The position numbers and the translations under genes were made by a program. A model generated the notes under the pieces. The model was not told where the DNA came from. It ran no database searches and worked only from the letters and a program-made list of their open reading frames with translations. From Polaribacter cellanae (GTDB lineage: Bacteria > Bacteroidota > Bacteroidia > Flavobacteriales > Flavobacteriaceae), in the NCBI RefSeq assembly GCF_017569185.1, contig NZ_CP071869.1, forward strand, positions 1,912,001 to 1,976,000: DNA of 64,000 bases, read 5' to 3'. Within the stretch, counting starts at the first letter, position 1; each line of letters begins with the position of its first letter. Below are positions 44,201 through 51,707 of this stretch, one piece after another.

Positions 44201-46792
44201 ATCCGTAAAAAACGAACCATATCTATTTCCCTCAGGAGATTTTAAACCCACAAACGAAGAAAAAGGTGCATATTTTTTTGAGAAAGTATCTATAGAAAAA
44301 TCACCACCATTTTCAAAAGCTCTTACCAAAAACTGAACATTTAACATTCCTGGTGCATTTTTACCTACTTTTAATTTACTGTTTATTTTTGCAAATCCGT
44401 TTTCGTCTAATTTTCCTTCAAACACATTCATTTCTTCAGAAGAAAAATTTTTGGAAGGGTCTGAAAAAACATAATTTTTATAGTTTTTAAAACTAAAATT
44501 CGTAGAACTTATTTTCGCTTTCACTGCTGCTTTTAAGTTTTTTGCAGGTGTTCCATGCAACCATTTTACATCTAATGTTCCATTAATTGGTTTTTTGCTT
44601 GTTAGAATTTCTTCATCGAAATCTATTTTAATTTTTAAGCGGTTTGGTTTTACGGTTTCAACTTTTAAAGTCTTGTAAAACTTTGCGCCACCCACAGAGA
44701 TTTTTGCAGAATAATTACCCGTTTTTGCTTCTGGAGAAGTGGTAACTTTAAATTTGTAGAAATTATTTATGTTTTCTGAGGTTACTTTTCTGTACATTAA
44801 TTTTCCACTTGGGTCTGTAACTTCTAATTTTATTGGGTGGTTTTTTGGTAACTTATTAGCAGCATCATTCAGCAAAAAAGTTAAGTGAATAGAATCTCCA
44901 GGTCGCCAAACACCACGTTCGCCATAAATGTATCCTTTTAAGCCTTTTTGCGTTTTTGTTCCTGCAACATTAAATTTGCTTAAAGACAAAGAGTTTCCGT
45001 CAAACAGTTTTATATACCCGAAATTATTTCCTTTAGAAACTACTGCAAAAGAGGCGTTTTTAGGTGATGCTACATTTACAAGTCCATCTGAGTCTGTTCT
45101 CGTAGATAAAATTTCTTGTTGCTGAAAATTGAATAATGTAACCTTCGCACCCACAATTGGTTTGGTGGTTAAAATGTTTGTAATTGCAAAAAAGTAGTTG
45201 TTATTGGTGCCTTTTTTGGCAATAATTCCCAAATTAGAAGCCAATAAATTTTGAGCGATAATTCTATCTTCATTATAATAAGCATCGCTGCAAGGATTGT
45301 CTCTTTCTCGCCAGTTATAACTGTAATTTTTGTAGTTGTATAGTTTATTGTCCCAATACAATTCTTCTCTTGCTTCTTCGTCTTCAATATTATTTAAATT
45401 GCTGAAATCTTTGGCTATTTCATCAGTATTAATTGAAGAATTTGCATTTTCTGAACAAGCGTAAAAAGCCTGATTCTTATTGAAACTCAACTCTACTCTA
45501 TAAATTGCACCAGGTTCAGTTTCTATTAGTTTTGATAAATCTACACTGTATGCTTTCCATTTTTGTGTGTTATTTTGCTTCTTATCAATTAAAGTGATGG
45601 TTTTTTTCGCAACTCTTCTTCCTACTCTTCTAATTCTATACGAATTGTTGCTGTTTAAGTTATTTTCTTGTAAAAATTGCAACACATTATCTTCGAAAAT
45701 TTTAATTACTCGAACATCTACTTGTCTTACATTTATGGCTTCAAAATTGAATTTTAAATTGTTAGAGTTTGGTAGAATTGTTCCATTACTAATGGTTCTT
45801 ATTTGTGGTTTTTTCTGCTCGAAAGTAACGGTTTCTTTGTGTGCTTTTTTTAATTGATAATTGTTTGAATTTCTAATTCCTTGAAACACATTTACCAAAA
45901 CACTTCCTGTAAATTTATTGTTCGAAAATACTTTTAATTCGTTTCCATTAACAATAAAGCTTGGTTTTTTTTCATTTTCAATGGTTACCAAACCATCAAA
46001 ATTTTGTTGTTTTTTTAATGCATCAGAAAAATTAATAGAAATATACTGTTCTGTTTTATTTACAATATTTATACTCGCAACTGTAAAGTTATTTTTACCT
46101 GCAATTAGTATAGAATTTTCTCCTTTGTTATCTGCATTTATCGCTTTTCCATTCCAACTTACCTCTAATTTAGAATCCTCTACAAAACGATTGATGCTAT
46201 CAATTTTAAACTCAAAAAACTTTCCATTTTGTATGGTTTCATTCCATACAATATTTTTTGAAACTCCTTTTTGTGAAGCTTTTATCAACTTTTTTGCGTT
46301 TTCTAAAGAAATAATATCTGCAGATTTTACAACACCTTCTAAATATTGAAATTCTTTAGAGTACGACTGTAAATTATTGGTTTGAATGCTAAAATTTGGG
46401 GCTAATGTTTTAAATTGAAATGTATATTCTTCAAATTTTTCTGGTGTGTTTTTATAAATTTCACTCAATTTTAAAGTAACAGTATATGCTGTATCTGCTT
46501 GTAAATTTTCATCAGGAATAAAAACAAAAGCATGTTTATTTACCGTTTTAATTTTTCCATTTACAAATGGTTTTATGGATAGAATTTCTGTGGAAATTTC
46601 TTGGTTAGCTTCCCAACCTACTTCTTTTGCAAGATTAATATTTATTTTTTCTGTAACAGAAACCACACCAGAAGTTGTATAACTAATGTATTCTTTAAAC
46701 TTGAAGATATTATCGGTTTTAATTTCTTCTTTTTTACAAGAGAAAATTGATAGAAAAATAACAAAGGTTAAAAGTAGATTTTTTGATTTCAT
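41252..46792 (-). CDS. Bacterial alpha-2-macroglobulin lipoprotein with thioester
   Basis: 1846 aa from the ATG at 46792 (MKSKNLLLTF), chosen over an upstream in-frame one because it begins the lipoprotein signal (FSCKKE). Multiple MG-type beta domains, bait-region candidates in the middle, and the thioester motif GCLEQ with Cys1401, then an alpha-helical thioester domain (to ~residue 1700). The protein traps invading proteases in the periplasm. With pbpC it forms the conserved defence-and-repair pair. TATTTTTG box upstream at 46818-46825. Confidence 0.93.
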   Translation of the reverse strand: MKSKNLLLTFVIFLSIFSCKKEEIKTDNIFKFKEYISYTTSGVVSVTEKININLAKEVGWEANQEISTEILSIKPFVNGKIKTVNKHAFVFIPDENLQADTAYTVTLKLSEIYKNTPEKFEEYTFQFKTLAPNFSIQTNNLQSYSKEFQYLEGVVKSADIISLENAKKLIKASQKGVSKNIVWNETIQNGKFFEFKIDSINRFVEDSKLEVSWNGKAINADNKGENSILIAGKNNFTVASINIVNKTEQYISINFSDALKKQQNFDGLVTIENEKKPSFIVNGNELKVFSNNKFTGSVLVNVFQGIRNSNNYQLKKAHKETVTFEQKKPQIRTISNGTILPNSNNLKFNFEAINVRQVDVRVIKIFEDNVLQFLQENNLNSNNSYRIRRVGRRVAKKTITLIDKKQNNTQKWKAYSVDLSKLIETEPGAIYRVELSFNKNQAFYACSENANSSINTDEIAKDFSNLNNIEDEEAREELYWDNKLYNYKNYSYNWRERDNPCSDAYYNEDRIIAQNLLASNLGIIAKKGTNNNYFFAITNILTTKPIVGAKVTLFNFQQQEILSTRTDSDGLVNVASPKNASFAVVSKGNNFGYIKLFDGNSLSLSKFNVAGTKTQKGLKGYIYGERGVWRPGDSIHLTFLLNDAANKLPKNHPIKLEVTDPSGKLMYRKVTSENINNFYKFKVTTSPEAKTGNYSAKISVGGAKFYKTLKVETVKPNRLKIKIDFDEEILTSKKPINGTLDVKWLHGTPAKNLKAAVKAKISSTNFSFKNYKNYVFSDPSKNFSSEEMNVFEGKLDENGFAKINSKLKVGKNAPGMLNVQFLVRAFENGGDFSIDTFSKKYAPFSSFVGLKSPEGNRYGSFFTDENQTFSVVSVDEKGNPVQRDEIEIEVYKIEWRWWWSSSEDNLSRYTSSSYHNKYKTFTISTNSKGKGSFNLNISDSDRGRFLIRVIDKKSGHATGRTAYFYKNWWQNSTSGDKEAAKMLVFSADKETYTIGETAKITFPSGNEGRALISIENGTEVLETKWVKTTKGTTSVEIPINKNMAPNVFVNISLLQPHQVSENDLPLRLYGVIPILVEDKNTRLEPQISMPNELEPEKEFIIKVSEKNQKSMTYTLAVVEEGLLGLTRFKTPNAYDTFYAKEALGVKTWDIFDDVIGAYSGSIDQVFAIGGDGSVAKGKNQKANRFKPVVKYLGPFKLEKGATKSHKITLPNYIGSVRTMVIAGDVKNEAFGNAEKAVPVKKPLMVLATLPRKLSPKEKVTLPVTIFAMDKKVKNVTVQVKTSNGILVIGNAKKTVNFKKPDEKMVYFELDVLKEKGINTVEIIATGNGEKSTYKVELDVVNPNPITSKIIDKTVKGKETQKFTFETFGVEGSNSAILELSTIPSINFTGRLQYLIRYPHGCLEQTTSSVFPQLFLNDIFDLTQDKKQKVQNNIEKGIQRLSNFQQANGGMSYWIGENYANDWGTSYAGHFLLEAEKKGFVLPLTFKSNFIKYQKNAARNWRPSYGNYHRDLAQAYRLYTLALAGSPDLSAMNRLREFKQISNEAKWRLAAAYALVGQKEASQEIMQKANLNFEGYNYYTYGSVTRNQAMALETMVLTDNNKVKDLAKSIAKKLSSNQWISTQSTAYSLLAIGKMVVKNGGKSININYTNNGKSIAVHTQRSFIQRPINVNEGKNSINIKNNDKNVVFVRIINSGKLPLGEEIEEKRGFSVSVIYKDLKGKSININNLKQGQDFVAEIMVSNPKNETVKDIALTQIFPSGWEIVNTRFTNFGSTTKSEARYTDIRDDRVNFYFDLYKNRKKAITKTFKVMLNAAYLGKYYLPGIQVEAMYDNDYLVSTKGRWIAIVK

Positions 46793-46817
46793 AATTGTTG
46801 TATTTATAAGCACAACT

Positions 46818-46825
46818 CAAAAATA
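46818..46825 (-). promoter_or_regulatory. Candidate -7 box TATTTTTG for the alpha-2-macroglobulin gene
   Basis: Exact TAnnTTTG match on the minus strand 26 nt before the chosen ATG; supports that start. Confidence 0.35.
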
Positions 46826-47039
46826 GTATATTATTTACCTTAAAAATTAATAAATTAGAATTCGTAAGCTTTTAATTAGATTTGGAGGAAAAATTTAGAT
46901 AATTTTCTCAAATAATTATATGTCTTATTAAAATTTAACATCAATAAACTTAATTAAAGTGAATAGCTACGTATTTTTATGGTGTTAAAAAATCAGAAAA
47001 AACATTCTGAATCTTATAAAATTAATACTATTTAAATTC

Positions 47040-48227
47040 TTGAAAAAAGACGCGACATATTTCTATTTTTTGATAATATATTTTTTGTTTATAGCTAATA
47101 ATAATTGTTTTGCACAAAAAGAAAGTTTACACGAATCACTTAAAAAAGACAGTGTTTACAAAGCTAAAATTAAGAAAAAAGAAAAAATCGTTCCAGTATA
47201 TTCTGGTAATGATGGACCTTACATAATTAACGATACTTTATTTCAGGTAGACTCGCAAAATAGATTGGTTATTATCCCCAAATTTAATAAAGACTCTATA
47301 ATTGTTCGTGTTGATAATAAAGACAACGATGAATTTTCTATTTCTTTAGAAAGGAAGTATAGAATTCCAAAAACCAACTACAGCTTACCGAAAAAAATGA
47401 TAGTAATATCTGATATTGAAGGAAATTACGATGCTTTTTCTGGTTTTTTATATGCCAATAAAGTAATCGACGACAACCATAATTGGATGTTTGGTGATGG
47501 ACATTTAGTTTTAGTTGGAGATTTTTTTGATAGAGGTAAAAATGTAACTCAGGTTTTGTGGTTGATTTACAAATTAGAGCAACAAGCAAAAAAGCAAAAA
47601 GGAATGGTACATTTTATCTTAGGAAACCACGAGATTATGAATTTTAATGGCGATTATAGATATAATCGTAAAAAATACATAAAAGCTGCCCAAGAAATAA
47701 GTAAGATTCAAAACAAAAAAGAAGCTTTAAAATATCTGTATTCAGTAAATTCTGAATTAGGAAAATGGTTAAAAACAAAAAATATAATCGAAAAAATAGG
47801 CAATTATATTTTTGTACATGCTGGTTTACATCCTACTATTTTAAATTATAAGTTAAGTTTAAGAAAGATAAATAATATTGCACGTTCAGAATTTCGAAGT
47901 AAGAAAAAATCGAAAAATAGCACTACTAAGTTTCTCTTTGGCTCCAAAGGTCCTTTTTGGTACAGAGGTCTCTTTTTTAAAACAAGAAATTACAAGAAAA
48001 TTACGCTTACGGAATTGGATACTATTTTAAATTATTACAATGCAAAAAAAATAGTTATTGGACATACGCACGTTAAAAAACTATCTACAGATTTTAACGG
48101 AAAGGTAATTAGAACCGACGTAATTCACGGGAAAGAAAAATTCTCCAGTAAAACCCAAGGTTTGCTAGTTGAAAATAATAAAGAATTTATTATTAACGCC
48201 AACTTTACAAAGAAACCTTTAAAATAG
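47040..48227 (+). CDS. Exported PPP-type metallophosphoesterase
   Basis: 395 aa from a TTG start that gives a good Sec signal peptide (to CFAQ). The four PPP/calcineurin-like signatures are all present: SDIEGNYD, VGDFFDRG, LGNHEIMN, and VHAG plus GHTH, binding two metals. This set fits Shewanella-like protein phosphatases more than generic phosphodiesterases. Located outside the cytoplasm. It converges on the CotH-kinase gene with only 2 bp between stops, which suggests a kinase-phosphatase pair (inference). Confidence 0.85.
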   Translation: MKKDATYFYFLIIYFLFIANNNCFAQKESLHESLKKDSVYKAKIKKKEKIVPVYSGNDGPYIINDTLFQVDSQNRLVIIPKFNKDSIIVRVDNKDNDEFSISLERKYRIPKTNYSLPKKMIVISDIEGNYDAFSGFLYANKVIDDNHNWMFGDGHLVLVGDFFDRGKNVTQVLWLIYKLEQQAKKQKGMVHFILGNHEIMNFNGDYRYNRKKYIKAAQEISKIQNKKEALKYLYSVNSELGKWLKTKNIIEKIGNYIFVHAGLHPTILNYKLSLRKINNIARSEFRSKKKSKNSTTKFLFGSKGPFWYRGLFFKTRNYKKITLTELDTILNYYNAKKIVIGHTHVKKLSTDFNGKVIRTDVIHGKEKFSSKTQGLLVENNKEFIINANFTKKPLK

Positions 48228-48229
48228 TT

Positions 48230-49684
48230 CTATAATTTATTAAAGTGGTTATCTAAGTAATTTAATCTTTCTGTTAACCATTTTTCAAAATATTTATAAT
48301 GATTCTCGTTTGTAGTTTCATTTAATTTATTTGTCCAAACTAAATGTTCTCGTTCGTAAATTTTTTCTTCTGTAAAGCTGTTATAAATTTCATTAATTTT
48401 AGAAAATAAAGCCTCGTTACTAAATTCTTTCAACCTTAATTCTGTCCACCTTTTTTTTACTTTCTCTTTGTAACCATTAAGATTTGTTTCTAACAACCTT
48501 TTTAAAAGTCCGTTTTGAAGCACTCCCTCTGTTTCTAATTTAGTTGCCCCATCTACCACAACTCCAAAAGAACCATCTAAATCCCAAGGAATAAAAAAGT
48601 AGGGTTCGTTTTTGTCGTATTTTCCTAAATAATAATTTTTACCTAAATTATCTGTAGTTTTTAATAAATTAACGAATAAATAGTAATCTATCGCATTCGA
48701 AATTTGAAACTTACTCTCTATATTTTTAATAAAATCTTCCTCTGAACCCTGCACAACTAATTTTGAAAATTCAACTAAATTTTTCCAACTAAATTCATTT
48801 ATATCAGACGGATAACGTGTTACCCAACCATTCCAAAAAATTGTTTGATTGTCATAATTTTCAGGAGATTTTGTAAAATCTGGACCACCTTTGTAAGAAT
48901 TGGCTTTAAATAATTCGCCTCTAATTTCAGTTTTATCTTTCTTTTTTAATTTTAGCTGCTTTCTATCTACAGATTCCGAAAGCTGGTAAATACCATAATA
49001 TGTATTATTTTTAAAAACCTCTACAAACTTTGCTCTAAATGTACTTTTTGCTTTAGGTTCCTTTTTTAAGTAATAAGGTTTATGGATTTTATGCCATAAA
49101 TTCGTTGCAACATAAGAACGTAAACGTAAAGGTTCGTTAAAAAGACCATCTAGAATCCAATCGTCGTCAGATCGTAAACCTGCTAATTTTACATCTTTTT
49201 TTTCGCGAGTAATGCTATCCTTCCAAAATTCTAAATCGAACGATTTTTTAGGAAAAGACAACGATAAATTTCCACGATATCTTACACCTCCAGTACTTTC
49301 GATATAATTTTTATCATTAAAAAATGAAAAATTAAATGGTAATTTAAAAACATTTCCCATTTTAGAAGTATTTACTTTTAAATGAACCAATGGAAGTTTA
49401 GTAATATATAATTTATAATTATTTCCGTTAGAAACTGGAATGTTATTCGTATATGAAAAACTCTTAATTGTAGTTTCCTTTAAATTGAATTTCTTATTAA
49501 ATCTTATAGCAGTCGCATTTTTATTTACAGATTTTAAAACCTCTAAATTAGCAACATGCCAAACAATAATTTTGTTTTTTGTATCCACTCCAAAACTTCC
49601 TTTTTTCGCAACTAATTCCTGAGCAAAAAAGCTGGTACCAAAACACATACTAAAAAGGAAAAAAAGTTTAAATAATTGTTTCAT
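48230..49684 (-). CDS. Exported CotH-type kinase
   Basis: 484 aa with Sec signal peptide (FFAQ). CotH kinase features: GNLSLSFPKKSFDLEFW, LDGLFNEPLRLRSYVATNLW, FVEVFKNNTYYGIYQLSESVDRKQLKLK, and the catalytic metal motif IPWDLDGSFGV. CotH kinases are atypical secreted protein kinases; in Bacillus CotH phosphorylates spore coat proteins (established). Here substrate is unknown. Convergent with the exported PPP phosphatase; own promoter side faces the tRNA-Cys terminator. Confidence 0.88.
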   Translation of the reverse strand: MKQLFKLFFLFSMCFGTSFFAQELVAKKGSFGVDTKNKIIVWHVANLEVLKSVNKNATAIRFNKKFNLKETTIKSFSYTNNIPVSNGNNYKLYITKLPLVHLKVNTSKMGNVFKLPFNFSFFNDKNYIESTGGVRYRGNLSLSFPKKSFDLEFWKDSITREKKDVKLAGLRSDDDWILDGLFNEPLRLRSYVATNLWHKIHKPYYLKKEPKAKSTFRAKFVEVFKNNTYYGIYQLSESVDRKQLKLKKKDKTEIRGELFKANSYKGGPDFTKSPENYDNQTIFWNGWVTRYPSDINEFSWKNLVEFSKLVVQGSEEDFIKNIESKFQISNAIDYYLFVNLLKTTDNLGKNYYLGKYDKNEPYFFIPWDLDGSFGVVVDGATKLETEGVLQNGLLKRLLETNLNGYKEKVKKRWTELRLKEFSNEALFSKINEIYNSFTEEKIYEREHLVWTNKLNETTNENHYKYFEKWLTERLNYLDNHFNKL

Positions 49685-49786
49685 AAAATTGATTTTATTA
49701 GAGATATACTACTAATTTAGACTAAAAATTAAGTTTTTAGAAATATAAGACTTAATATTAAAACATGGCAAAGTTTAATAAACAAA

Positions 49787-49814
49787 AAAACGTTTCAATT
49801 TCTTGAAACGTTTT
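49787..49814 (-). terminator. Terminator of tRNA-Cys
   Basis: Stem aaaacgtttcaa/ttgaaacgtttt with a 4-nt loop, T-run on the minus strand, 3 nt past the tRNA 3' end. Confidence 0.85.
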
Positions 49815-49816
49815 AG

Positions 49817-49887
49817 AGGTGTCTAGCGGATTCGAACCGCTGTACATGGTTTTGCAAACCATTGCCTAGCCACTCGGCCAAGACACC
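49817..49887 (-). tRNA. tRNA-Cys (GCA)
   Basis: 71 nt cloverleaf on the minus strand: acceptor GGTGTCT/AGACACC, D stem GCC/GGC, anticodon stem ATGGT/ACCAT with loop TTGCAAA (anticodon GCA), variable GTAC, T arm AGCGG-TTCGAAT-CCGCT, discriminator U. CCA not encoded. Followed by a strong terminator. Confidence 0.95.
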
Positions 49888-49947
49888 TTTTATAATTGGA
49901 TTGCAAATTTACGTAAATTTACAAGTATTGCAAGTATTTTTTTTGAG

Positions 49948-50304
49948 TTATCGCTTTTTTGTAAGAATTATAACCACTTCTTCTACATTTCCGCCAATTG
50001 GTGGGTTTATTTTTGAGACTGAAACTGTTGCTTTTCGAATCATTCTAATTTCTCGGAAAAAACGATCTAAAATTCTTTGAGCAACTTGCTCTAATAATTC
50101 CGAACGAATTGCCATTTCTTCTTTTACAATACGGTTTAGATGCACATAATCTACAGTATCTGCTAAATTATCTGTTTTTGCAGATTTTTTTAAATCGGCT
50201 TTTATTGCAACATCTACTCTATACTCGCTTCCAATTTTTGCTTCTTCATCTAAACAGCCATGAAAAGCGTAGAGTTTTATGTTATTTACTTTTATGATTC
50301 CCAT
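49948..50304 (-). CDS. folB: Dihydroneopterin aldolase
   Basis: 118 aa. Folate pathway enzyme converting dihydroneopterin to 6-hydroxymethyl-dihydropterin and glycolaldehyde. Family marks: LYAFHGCLDEEAKIGSEYRVDV at the start, DTVDYVHL (pterin site) and the C-terminal KINPPIGGNVEEVVI. Cytoplasmic, octameric in relatives. A strong hairpin lies in the gap upstream. Confidence 0.93.
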   Translation of the reverse strand: MGIIKVNNIKLYAFHGCLDEEAKIGSEYRVDVAIKADLKKSAKTDNLADTVDYVHLNRIVKEEMAIRSELLEQVAQRILDRFFREIRMIRKATVSVSKINPPIGGNVEEVVIILTKKR

Positions 50305-50315
50305 ATTTTGTATTT

Positions 50316-50348
50316 AACCCCTAAAGGGTTTCAAACCCTTTAGGGGTT
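50316..50348. repeat. Long perfect hairpin between folB and the DUF2452-like gene
   Basis: 16-bp perfect arms aacccctaaagggttt and aaaccctttaggggtt around a single base. Palindromic halves (ccctaaaggg) also repeat. It lies 5 nt past the upstream gene's stop and could be its terminator, although no long T-run follows on the minus strand. Confidence 0.7.
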
Positions 50349-50352
50349 GATT

Positions 50353-50763
50353 TTACGATTCTATTTTCTCCCACATTTTATCCGTATTTAGCCGAAAAGA
50401 ACCTACATACTCGAAACTACATTGTTCTGGTTCAATTATAGATAAAAATGGTTCGCCTTTTTTATTGTTGTATAAGTGATAATTCTCGCCAAAAATTGGC
50501 TCGAAACTAAATTTTGCATTGTAAATTAAATCATTATACTGAAACTTTTCCATTAAAGCTTCGTATTCTTTTTTAACTTCGTCGAATTTCGATTTTAATT
50601 GTTTATTAACTCGCTGAATCCCGTCGTTTTTCCAACTTGCCGTATTTAATGGTTTAATTACTGGCGAACTTGACGAAGTTCCATAGGGTTTTAAAGAAGC
50701 ATCATATTGTTGTGTTTCTTCGTTAAAAACAACTAAATCTGGTTTTTTACTATCTTTTTTCAT
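50353..50763 (-). CDS. DUF2452-like protein
   Basis: 136 aa, cytoplasmic. N-terminus KKPDLVVFNEETQQYDASLKPYGTS and C-terminal FEPIFGENYHLY ... PFLSIIEPEQC match what I recall of the DUF2452 family, function unknown. The ATG at 50763 is taken because a TAAATTTG box lies directly upstream (50770-50777), which would make the transcript nearly leaderless. Confidence 0.75.
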   Translation of the reverse strand: MKKDSKKPDLVVFNEETQQYDASLKPYGTSSSSPVIKPLNTASWKNDGIQRVNKQLKSKFDEVKKEYEALMEKFQYNDLIYNAKFSFEPIFGENYHLYNNKKGEPFLSIIEPEQCSFEYVGSFRLNTDKMWEKIES

Positions 50764-50801
50764 TATTTGCAAATTTACTTTAAAACAAGTTATTGTTTCT
50801 A

Positions 50802-51185
50802 CTAAATAGCATTATTTACTTCAATCCAATAACCACTTGGATCTTGGAAATAAAATTGTTGAATTCCGTCTTTTCTTATATAATCTTTATTTGCTGTATT
50901 TTTCCAATCTGAATATTCTATTTTTAAATCTTTTAAATGTTGAATGAATGTATTTAGATTTGAGGTAGATAAAGCAAAATGAACTGCTTTATTTGTTTTT
51001 ACTTCTAAATTTGGACGAGGAATTAGATGCAATTGCTTTCCTTCACCTAAAGAGAGCCATCTTGTTTTAGAGTTAGATGCTGTATTTTCAATTTCTTTAA
51101 GTTGTAAAACTTTTTGATAGAAAGTAACAGATTCATCAACGTTTTTTACTGAAAGTGCAATGTGGTCTAATAAAAAGGAATACAT
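50802..51185 (-). CDS. VOC-family (glyoxalase/bleomycin-resistance-like) protein
   Basis: 127 aa. Opens with LDHIALSVKNVDESVTFYQKVL, the classical VOC module, and ends with FYFQDPSGYWIEVNN carrying the conserved Glu metal ligand; His ligands in DHIAL and HFALS. Metal-dependent lyase or dioxygenase fold; substrate unknown. A TATTTTTG box on the minus strand at 51204-51211 precedes it. Confidence 0.85.
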   Translation of the reverse strand: MYSFLLDHIALSVKNVDESVTFYQKVLQLKEIENTASNSKTRWLSLGEGKQLHLIPRPNLEVKTNKAVHFALSTSNLNTFIQHLKDLKIEYSDWKNTANKDYIRKDGIQQFYFQDPSGYWIEVNNAI

Positions 51186-51380
51186 ATGTATTTTTTAATA
51201 TTGCAAAAATACAACAATAAATAAGTAGTAAAACTTCCTTTTAAAAAACTTAGCTAGCAAATATGCCTGCGTTAAGGATTGAGCAATTGTTTGAGCTCTT
51301 TTTTGTTTTTTTACAAAAAAAGCGAGTGCGAAAGCCTGACCTGAAAGGGAACGCCCAAATAATAAAACTCACTATTATTT

Positions 51381-51596
51381 TTAATTCGTAAAAAAGTCAA
51401 AAACGTTACTAATTGCACTTGTTTTGGTTTTGTAAAATTCTGTGTATGTACATTTTTCACAAGTTACGCTGGTGTATTTTTGATTTTGAACATCGAAAAT
51501 TTTGGATAATGTGCCTCCTGTGGCTCTTAATTGTCCTAATTTATAGGTTTTGCAATTGCATTTGGGGCAGGTATAGTTTCTAATTTGGTTGCTCAT
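51381..51596 (-). CDS. Zinc-ribbon nucleic-acid-binding-like small protein
   Basis: 71 aa with two CxxC knuckles (YTCPKCNCKT and VTCEKCTYTEFY) flanking a Gly-rich middle, as in small zinc-ribbon proteins of the COG3478/YpzJ type. Likely binds one zinc; biological role unknown. It stands alone on the minus strand, head-to-head with glnS. Confidence 0.8.
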   Translation of the reverse strand: MSNQIRNYTCPKCNCKTYKLGQLRATGGTLSKIFDVQNQKYTSVTCEKCTYTEFYKTKTSAISNVFDFFTN

Positions 51597-51674
51597 AATT
51601 TGTAGTGTTTATTTATTAGTTGCTCGAAAAACGATTTTGTTACAAAACCAACAATGGCAATGCATTATTTTACG

Positions 51675-51682
51675 TAATTTTG
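51675..51682 (+). promoter_or_regulatory. Candidate -7 box TAATTTTG for glnS
   Basis: Exact TAnnTTTG match 26 nt before the glnS ATG; no convincing -33 element. Confidence 0.4.
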
Positions 51683-51707
51683 TGTTCTAATTTTTTCAAA
51701 TAAAACA

